Assembly: GCA_036405975.1 (NCBI GenBank)
Contig: DASWWM010000015.1
Location: 1 to 5,743, forward strand
Length of the DNA stretch: 5,743 nucleotides
From: VEQN01 sp036405975
GTDB lineage: Bacteria; Patescibacteriota; Minisyncoccia; Phycocordibacterales; CAIZLB01
Reading direction: 5' to 3'
Positions 1-4,578 of this stretch are shown piece after piece (positions within the stretch are counted from its first letter, which is position 1; every line of letters starts with the position of its first letter). The notes under the pieces were generated by a model that saw only the letters and a list, made by a program, of their open reading frames with translations, did not search any database and was not told the origin of the DNA. The position numbers and the translations under genes were made by a program.

Positions 1-1
1 G

Positions 2-85
2 CAAGCATTCCCGCGTTTTCGCAAGATTACAGATCCGGCGATTATTGCGGAGCTTGAAAAAATAAAAGCGACGATGTACTCGTAA
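2..85 (+). CDS. 3' end of an unrecognised gene (last 27 codons plus TAA)
   Basis: Reading from base 2 gives an open frame to the TAA at 83-85. The tail ends in a charged, probably helical stretch (IIAELEKIKATMYS). The other two forward frames give nothing better: the frame from base 1 stops at a TGA after 18 codons. The hairpin terminator starting 16 nt after this stop supports a real gene end. The fragment is too short for me to assign a family, and its 5' part lies outside the window. Confidence 0.6.
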   Translation, partial: QAFPRFRKITDPAIIAELEKIKATMYS

Positions 86-101
86 TATCAAAAGCGAAGT
101 T

Positions 102-130
102 AAAGCCCCTGGAATTTTCCAGGGGCTTTT
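102..130 (+). terminator. Rho-independent terminator
   Basis: An inverted repeat pairs 102-112 (AAAGCCCCTGG) with 119-129 (CCAGGGGCTTT) around an AATTTT centre, followed by a T run (127-130) and ATT. It lies 16 nt after the stop at 85 and so ends the plus-strand gene. Read on the minus strand the same stem is followed only by TTT before AAC, so it may also stop the gene ending at 160, less efficiently. The 86-159 gap holds nothing else I can identify. Confidence 0.88.
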
Positions 131-159
131 ATTGTCGAACGAAATCGTCAGCACATTCT

Positions 160-660
160 TCAGATTACCTTTCCGATATCTGCCGGATTGCCGAGATCAT
201 GGACAATTACAGCGCGGCCTCCGCTAGCCAGCGCCATCTCCATCGGGGTCGGGACACGGTAAACCTTTCCCGGCGGATACCAGAACCCCGCACGATCCAT
301 GCCGCTACCGGCACAATCCCATCCAAGACAGCCCACAAGACACTGGGGATCGTCCTGAAACCTGACCGCATGATCAGGAACTTCGAATGATTCCTTGGGA
401 ACGTATAGAGTCACGGGTGATCCTATATGAATAGGACCACTGCACCAAGCGCATTTGATCGACATGGCCGCAATGCATTCTAGGCAATGGTCTGGATTGC
501 CATTCTCGGACAGCGGCATATCCATGATATGACCTTCTCCGAGCGAGACAATCCGTCCTTTTTTCTTTGTCTTATGGCCGCAGATATTTGCGACATACGT
601 TTCCCTGAAAGGGTGCGACATCGCAAGCCAGCACAGTTTTAAGTAATAGAGCACTAACAC
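160..660 (-). CDS. Small cysteine-rich, probably metal-binding protein of unknown function
   Basis: The open frame encodes 166 residues. I do not recognise a named family. Visible features, numbered from the first GTG, are C27-x-H29, C59-x2-C62, C70-x2-C73 and C107-x3-C111-x4-C116. The CxxC pairs in the middle resemble zinc-ribbon or treble-clef ligands. The second half carries Gly/Pro-rich segments (FWYPPGKVYRVP). There is no signal peptide, and only a short hydrophobic N-terminus before M14. A perfect AAGGAGGT at 664-671 points to a GTG start, either codon 1 (660-658, 3 nt away) or codon 3 (654-652, 9 nt away). The ATG of M14 (621-619) has no ribosome site of its own, though MSHPFRETYV reads like a plausible mature N-terminus. 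Its six Arg codons (AGG, CGG, AGG, CGT, CGT, CGC) include no CGA, unlike the plus-strand genes at 4094 and 4579. It could be a DNA- or RNA-binding protein or just a structural zinc protein. Confidence 0.72.
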   Translation of the reverse strand: MLVLYYLKLCWLAMSHPFRETYVANICGHKTKKKGRIVSLGEGHIMDMPLSENGNPDHCLECIAAMSIKCAWCSGPIHIGSPVTLYVPKESFEVPDHAVRFQDDPQCLVGCLGWDCAGSGMDRAGFWYPPGKVYRVPTPMEMALASGGRAVIVHDLGNPADIGKVI

Positions 661-663
661 AAG

Positions 664-671
664 ACCTCCTT
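664..671 (-). promoter_or_regulatory. Strong Shine-Dalgarno site for the GTG-started gene
   Basis: The minus strand reads AAGGAGGT here, a full match to the 16S anti-Shine-Dalgarno, preceded by an A-run. It lies 3 nt from the GTG at 660 and 9 nt from the GTG at 654, which favours an upstream GTG over the internal ATG at 621. It is the only full-length Shine-Dalgarno I see before any gene in this window. Confidence 0.85.
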
Positions 672-699
672 TTTTTGATTGTTTACTGTTCCGGAAACG

Positions 700-728
700 A
701 TAGTACCTTACGTCGTGACATGCGTCCA
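700..728 (-). promoter_or_regulatory. Weak candidate promoter for the cysteine-rich gene
   Basis: On the minus strand TGGACG (728-723) and TACTAT (705-700) are separated by 17 nt, each matching 4 of 6 consensus positions. The predicted start near 693 would give a leader of about 33 nt containing the Shine-Dalgarno. I see no terminator between the DUF2207 stop at 760 and this gene, so readthrough from that operon is an alternative. Confidence 0.3.
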
Positions 729-759
729 GCTACATCGTGCTTGTATCAGGCAACAGAGT

Positions 760-2517
760 CTACCACCCACCCCCGCCTCCTCCACCACCTCCCCCTCCCG
801 ATGATCCGCCTCCGCCGCTTCCTCCCGGCGTCGAAGACAATGATGAGGAAGCGGCGGCGCTGAAGCTCGACATCGAATTCGCGAATACGATCGAATTGAA
901 ATGCGCGCCATTCGAGCTCGCATACCATGCGGGAGAAATGTCATGCAGGTCAGCAAATTCCTTAGCCCAAACATCAAGCACGCCAAGGACCATGGCATAC
1001 GGAAGCAACTTCTCGAATACCTCAGGCTTCTTCTCAGGAGCATTGTGGAATTCGAGTCGGTCCTTCTCAGCAATCTGCAAATAATCCTTGAGTCCGAGCA
1101 GGTACTCTTTTGCCGCAACGCCCTCCACGGACTTTGCCGGGAAGAACGAGGAAACGATTGCAAAGATAATTACCGATAGGAATATGCCGCCCATAAGAGG
1201 AAATGGATTGCTTCGAAGAAGCACCGCGCCGATGATTCCTCCAAAGAATCCAGCAGCCCATACCGAAAAGAATGCAGACATCGCCCACCTGCCGGCACCG
1301 AAGAATTTCATTCCGCCAAGATTTGAGTAATATCCTTTTGCCAAAAGCGTATCAAGAGCTTTCGATGTTGCTTTTGTCGAATCGGAATAGAACTTGTACT
1401 GCAGCTCTGAAAGTTTCACCTTGCTTTCGCCCGACTTAAAGAGCGCATCGAGGATAATCCTGTCATGCTCATTCTCAAGCTCGGATGAATCCTTCAACTT
1501 CTCAAATTCATAATCGTTTGTTTTGAATAGGCCGAGCGTTTTCTTCTCAAGCTGAGTTATCTTGATGAAGCCGCGTGTAGCGATATAAACGATTTCAGCC
1601 GATACATCATTTGAATTCGCCCTGCCTTTGACTATGCCTCCCACTTCCATCGGAGTCAGTCCGTCTAGAACTTCGTACTGTGGAACGATGACGCCTGTGC
1701 CCTTCGGGTCCCTTCCCTTCTTATGCCAATGCCAAAGTGAAAATGAAAACGTAAGCACAGGCAGCAAGATTCCAAGAATCCATGTCAGATACATTTCTAA
1801 AAAATTCTTAGTGTCATCCGCGGCGCTGTAAGGCGCGACGATTCCTTTTGGAAATCCAACTGCGACAGTCATGCCTTCGCCCTCATCCAAAGACCGTGTC
1901 GATTCGAATGCAAACTCATTCGGCATTCCCGAAACGTTCGAGCACATCTCCTTGCTCCCTTTGGCTCCAAGGTAACAAGCTGTCCTTATGACGGAAGCTC
2001 CATCAGGCAATGTCACCGAAGAACTCACTTTGTGGATCGGAATTTCCCAATCATTCCCAGTAACATTCCAGTAGATCTCATCCACATCATCGAGATGAGC
2101 TACGGCATGAGTTGCCTTATAGCTGATGACGTACGTCTCATATCCCTTGAACGTTTTGTCCGGATCGCCAATTTTGATTCGAACTGACTTTCCCTTATTA
2201 GAAACCTCAAACATATGAGGATTTCCCTCTTCATCAGTTACGGTAACATTCTCGATAGACATCCTCCTGTCCTCGGATGAGTACGGATAGATATTACGAT
2301 AGATGCCATGTCTCGATATAGGCCCGGTTGAATATTCAATCGTCTCGACAACATCGATTGAATTATCAGTCCGGACTTGGATATCTGAAGAGAAGCTCTC
2401 TATGGCCTCGCCGACCACAAGCTCATCTTCCGCCTGAGCAGTAGCAGAAAAGGCCGGAGCGGCAAGAATCGCACAAGCCAAGACCGCAAAGATAATCTTG
2501 CTAAGCTTTTCCTTCAT
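760..2517 (-). CDS. DUF2207-family membrane protein with Gly/Ser-rich tail
   Basis: The 585-residue product has the full DUF2207 layout. A signal peptide (K-rich start, hydrophobic 8-23) is followed by likely cleavage after AQA at 27-29. The extracytoplasmic region (30-240) includes SRHGIYRNI near 68-76. A transmembrane helix spans about 243-264, followed by the family-typical KKGRDP (266-271) and PQYEVLDGLTPMEVGG (279-294). A soluble stretch (295-405) contains ATRGFIKI, two further helices lie at about 412-434 and 440-460, then a cytoplasmic part ending in a Gly/Ser tail and terminal Trp (565-585). The family is common in Patescibacteria and Actinobacteria; its function is not established, and a role at the cell envelope is inference. 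The ATG at 2517 lies inside the end of the upstream VOC gene (17 bp overlap) and lacks a clear Shine-Dalgarno, so translation is probably coupled to that gene. The length looks complete. Confidence 0.93.
   Translation of the reverse strand: MKEKLSKIIFAVLACAILAAPAFSATAQAEDELVVGEAIESFSSDIQVRTDNSIDVVETIEYSTGPISRHGIYRNIYPYSSEDRRMSIENVTVTDEEGNPHMFEVSNKGKSVRIKIGDPDKTFKGYETYVISYKATHAVAHLDDVDEIYWNVTGNDWEIPIHKVSSSVTLPDGASVIRTACYLGAKGSKEMCSNVSGMPNEFAFESTRSLDEGEGMTVAVGFPKGIVAPYSAADDTKNFLEMYLTWILGILLPVLTFSFSLWHWHKKGRDPKGTGVIVPQYEVLDGLTPMEVGGIVKGRANSNDVSAEIVYIATRGFIKITQLEKKTLGLFKTNDYEFEKLKDSSELENEHDRIILDALFKSGESKVKLSELQYKFYSDSTKATSKALDTLLAKGYYSNLGGMKFFGAGRWAMSAFFSVWAAGFFGGIIGAVLLRSNPFPLMGGIFLSVIIFAIVSSFFPAKSVEGVAAKEYLLGLKDYLQIAEKDRLEFHNAPEKKPEVFEKLLPYAMVLGVLDVWAKEFADLHDISPAWYASSNGAHFNSIVFANSMSSFSAAASSSLSSTPGGSGGGGSSGGGGGGGGGGGW
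763..825 (-). repeat. Low-complexity GGN repeat encoding the Gly/Ser tail
   Basis: The coding strand is an almost uninterrupted series of GGN codons with a few Ser codons, ending in TGG and the TAG stop. On the plus strand it appears as a C/T-rich tract. Runs of three or more Gs on the coding strand lie at 797-799, 791-795, 770-774 and 766-768, with many GG pairs between them, so this stretch can form G-quadruplexes in mRNA. Such tails are a regular feature of DUF2207 proteins, so the repeat is a true part of the gene. Confidence 0.8.
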
Positions 2518-3400
2518 ATGCGTCTTTCAGCTTCTGGATATCGAAGCGCTTCATCTTGAGAAATGCCCGCGTTGCGCGATCGACCGCAACCTGGTCCGAA
2601 GAACTCATGATGTCATTCATGATCGACGGGTTCATCTGCCAAGAAACCCCGAACTGGTCCTTGATCCATCCGCACTGTTCGGCTTCAGGAACCGCAGACA
2701 AGGCATTTGAGTATGCATCTATTTCTTCTTGCGTATCGCAGTTCACGAGAAGAGACACCGACTCGTTGAAGTCGAACTGGTGCTCATATGCGCTATCCAT
2801 GACGACAAGTTCCTGTCCGTATATTTTGAATCGAGCGTACTGGAGCATATCCGGCTTATCGGGAGCCTGTGCCGCTTCGCCGTATTCTGAAATATGCCCT
2901 TCCCCTTCGAGTGGGCCGCTATTTGGAAATACCGACGTGTACAGTTCCATTGCCTTTCTAGCGCTTCCAGCCTTAGGTCCCGCAAACATGAGCGAAGGAG
3001 TGATTTTCTGCACGGGCATTCCGCCATCATGCATGATCTGCCATGTGAATCCGTACTTATCCTTGACCCATCCGTAGTTCTTGCTGAATGGGTATTCAGC
3101 CTTTTCCATCATCGCTTCCCCGCCCTGTATGAGAATGTCCCAAAGCCGATCGACCTCTTCCGTCGTATCGCATGCGACCATGAATGAGATTGCTGCATTA
3201 GGCTTGAAATATGGACCTGCACTGATAGCCATGAACTCCTGGCCCATGAGCTTGAATGTGACCAAGTCCGTATCGCCGCTTGGAGTATCTCGCAGCGTCA
3301 CCTTCTTTATAATGGCAGAATCCTTGAATGCTGATGTATAAAAGTTCGCAGCCTCGACAGCCTCCTTGTCGAACCAAAGGTGTGGAATGATTTTTTGCAT
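2501..3400 (-). CDS. Tandem-domain VOC/PhnB-like protein (3-demethylubiquinone methyltransferase-like fold)
   Basis: With the start chosen here the product has 299 residues made of two glyoxalase-like domains. Domain 1 (about 1-124) opens with IIPHLWFDKEAVEAANFYTSAF and closes with GWVKDKYGFTWQI (110-122). Domain 2 (about 131-257) repeats this as KITPSLMFAG...LYTSVF and GWIKDQFGVSWQM (244-256). A tail with ATRAFLKMKRFDI is typical of the single-domain family end. Single-domain relatives are about 150 residues, so this is a duplication or fusion. Despite the family's old methyltransferase name, these are usually uncharacterised VOC proteins; substrate and metal use cannot be read from the sequence. 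The open frame extends 7 codons further to an ATG at 3421, but that stretch contains the promoter -10 box (3407-3412), so the ATG at 3400 is preferred. It is the first gene of an operon with the DUF2207 gene. Confidence 0.9.
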   Translation of the reverse strand: MQKIIPHLWFDKEAVEAANFYTSAFKDSAIIKKVTLRDTPSGDTDLVTFKLMGQEFMAISAGPYFKPNAAISFMVACDTTEEVDRLWDILIQGGEAMMEKAEYPFSKNYGWVKDKYGFTWQIMHDGGMPVQKITPSLMFAGPKAGSARKAMELYTSVFPNSGPLEGEGHISEYGEAAQAPDKPDMLQYARFKIYGQELVVMDSAYEHQFDFNESVSLLVNCDTQEEIDAYSNALSAVPEAEQCGWIKDQFGVSWQMNPSIMNDIMSSSDQVAVDRATRAFLKMKRFDIQKLKDAYEGKA

Positions 3401-3406
3401 GCATAT

Positions 3407-3434
3407 ATTGTATACCCGCATCCCTTGCTGCCAA
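3407..3434 (-). promoter_or_regulatory. Sigma70-type promoter of the VOC-DUF2207 operon
   Basis: The minus strand has TTGGCA (3434-3429, 5 of 6 to TTGACA), a 16-nt spacer and TACAAT (3412-3407, 5 of 6 to TATAAT). Only 6 nt separate the -10 box from the ATG at 3400, so the predicted transcript starts at or next to the A of the start codon, giving a leaderless mRNA. The promoter lies in the 41-nt gap after the DUF1697 stop at 3442. Confidence 0.75.
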
Positions 3435-3441
3435 GCCTGGC

Positions 3442-3987
3442 CTACTTTGCCGTCTTCATAAGTTCTACAAGTTTCCGGGCGGTATTGCAGTTCCTAATGG
3501 TCATATTTTTATAGAGCGGCGTACCGACAAGCTTCAGAAGCCCGCTTCGCGTGACCTTGCCTCTATCGACTCGCCAAATGATTGCACCCTTAACGTATAC
3601 AACATCGTCATCAATGCCATGCTTCAGTACGAGCTGATTGAGGACCGACTTGCTATCCGCCTCTTTCCAAAGGTACATGACATCGCATTTCTGCTCAGTA
3701 TCATTCTTCCAGCTCTCCGGTATTTTCGAGGCAATCTTCTTCATTTCAGGAAATGACCGGACAACGACCCGTACTTCGAAACCGAATTCCTTCTTGATAA
3801 CTTTTTCAAGAAGCGGAGCAAGAGCAGCATGCCCATGTTTTTCATCTGAGAAGATAATATTTCCAGAATTGATGTACGTCTTTACGGATTCTATGCCCGC
3901 CTTTTCGAAAGCCGCTTTGAGCTGCTTCATATCGACTTTGCTATTTCCGCCCACGTTTATCCCCCTCAGGAGTGCCGCATATATCAT
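3442..3987 (-). CDS. DUF1697 family protein
   Basis: From the ATG at 3987 the product has 181 residues, the usual length of the family. Hallmarks are the N-terminal YAALLRGINVGGNSKVDM (3-20), YINSGNIIF (38-46), and near the C-terminus LVGTPLYKNMTIRNCNT followed by ARKLVEL. The family is widespread, single-domain and cytosolic, with no agreed biochemical role. The open frame runs 15 codons further to 4032, but those residues do not resemble the family, and the extended -10 promoter at 3995-4003 would lie inside them, so the later ATG is taken. There is no ribosome site before it, in line with a leaderless start. I see no clear terminator after the stop, so some transcripts may run into the VOC gene 41 nt downstream. 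Confidence 0.92.
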   Translation of the reverse strand: MIYAALLRGINVGGNSKVDMKQLKAAFEKAGIESVKTYINSGNIIFSDEKHGHAALAPLLEKVIKKEFGFEVRVVVRSFPEMKKIASKIPESWKNDTEQKCDVMYLWKEADSKSVLNQLVLKHGIDDDVVYVKGAIIWRVDRGKVTRSGLLKLVGTPLYKNMTIRNCNTARKLVELMKTAK

Positions 3988-3994
3988 GTAGATA

Positions 3995-4003
3995 ATTCTA
4001 GCA
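3995..4003 (-). promoter_or_regulatory. Extended -10 promoter of the DUF1697 gene
   Basis: The minus strand reads TGC-TAGAAT, an extended -10 element (TGnTATAAT with one mismatch). There is no good -35 box at 16-18 nt upstream, as is common for extended -10 promoters. Seven nt separate it from the ATG at 3987, which predicts a leaderless transcript. Confidence 0.6.
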
Positions 4004-4025
4004 GAGCTGGTAAAATTGGCACGCA

Positions 4026-4053
4026 GCGACAAGACCTTTTTCTTTGTTATAAT
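4026..4053 (+). promoter_or_regulatory. Promoter of the small membrane protein gene
   Basis: A perfect extended -10 (TGTTATAAT, 4045-4053) is preceded at 16 nt by GCGACA (4026-4031, 4 of 6 to TTGACA). The predicted transcript start near 4060 gives a leader of about 34 nt, unlike the other genes here. It is divergent from the DUF1697 promoter, with the two -10 boxes 47 nt apart. Confidence 0.75.
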
Positions 4054-4093
4054 TTATCTGTAGCCTTACAAATTAAGCCCTCGACACGCAACC

Positions 4094-4459
4094 ATGAACA
4101 AGCGACCAATACTTATCACTCTTCTTTGCATACTCATAACGCTCGGGACATTAGGAATTCTTTACGGATTCTTCACAGGCGGCTTCCCTCCTGCCGGAGA
4201 GACTGTCCCTGAATGGTTCAAAGTGTCTACCGGCTTGCTTTCAGTCTCGTACCTGGCGGCAATCGCCCTGCTTTGGAAAATGCAGAAACGAGGAGCAGAA
4301 CTTTACATCGCGACAACCATTGTCGGCGATACGCTTGGAGTGATTGCCGGATTCGGCACGCTCGATGCTTTCCTGGTCCCGATTATCTTCATCGCAATCA
4401 TGCTCTTCTACTACAAGCGAATGTCTGGGCCCAGCCTCCTTCCGTCAAAAAGGAAGTAG
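4094..4459 (+). CDS. Small four-helix integral membrane protein, unknown function
   Basis: The product has 121 residues. Four hydrophobic segments are visible: about 6-27, 44-63, 68-87 and 90-107. Positive residues lie at the N-terminus (NKR), in the loop between helices 2 and 3 (KMQKRG) and at the C-terminus (KRMSG, SKRK), so both ends are predicted to face the cytoplasm. The first outside loop is Pro/Gly-rich (GGFPPAGETVPEW). I do not recognise a family; no catalytic or transport motif is evident. The ATG is fixed by an in-frame TAG at 4061 with no other good start between. No Shine-Dalgarno is visible in the roughly 34-nt leader. It has its own promoter and terminator and therefore looks like a single-gene unit. 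Confidence 0.8.
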   Translation: MNKRPILITLLCILITLGTLGILYGFFTGGFPPAGETVPEWFKVSTGLLSVSYLAAIALLWKMQKRGAELYIATTIVGDTLGVIAGFGTLDAFLVPIIFIAIMLFYYKRMSGPSLLPSKRK

Positions 4460-4517
4460 CAGCCAGGTGAGTAGTTTTTCAAAAGCAGGCAGGACCGTCT
4501 AGGAAATGGCCAAGATT

Positions 4518-4546
4518 AAGGCTCCGAAAGGGGCCTTTTCTTCTTT
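4518..4546 (+). terminator. Rho-independent terminator with GAAA tetraloop
   Basis: AAGGCTCC (4518-4525) pairs with GGGGCCTT (4530-4537), including one G-T pair, around a GAAA tetraloop, followed by a T-rich tract (4536-4546). It lies 58 nt after the membrane gene's stop and just before the next promoter, separating the two transcription units. The intervening 4460-4517 shows nothing else. Confidence 0.88.
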
Positions 4547-4563
4547 CGTGCCCTATCCAAAAT

Positions 4564-4572
4564 TGGTACAAT
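4564..4572 (+). promoter_or_regulatory. Extended -10 promoter of the thyX-like gene
   Basis: TGG-TACAAT (4564-4572) matches TGnTATAAT with one mismatch. No convincing -35 box lies 16-18 nt upstream, where the terminator's T-rich tract sits. Six nt separate it from the ATG at 4579, again predicting a leaderless mRNA. Confidence 0.68.
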
Positions 4573-4578
4573 TTAGCC

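Noticed and set aside
737..1084. Plus-strand open frame with a proline-rich start
   Set aside because: The proline run is the antisense of the DUF2207 Gly tail. The opposite strand has a full-length, recognisable family, so this is a shadow.
708..1163. Minus-strand open frame of 151 codons, Arg/Ser-rich
   Set aside because: It lies within the DUF2207 gene in another frame, and its composition is that of a frame-shifted Gly-rich coding tract.
3430..3441. Small inverted repeat GCCAAGCCTGGC after the DUF1697 stop, considered as a terminator
   Set aside because: The stem is only 4 bp, there is no T-run after it, and it overlaps the -35 box of the VOC promoter.
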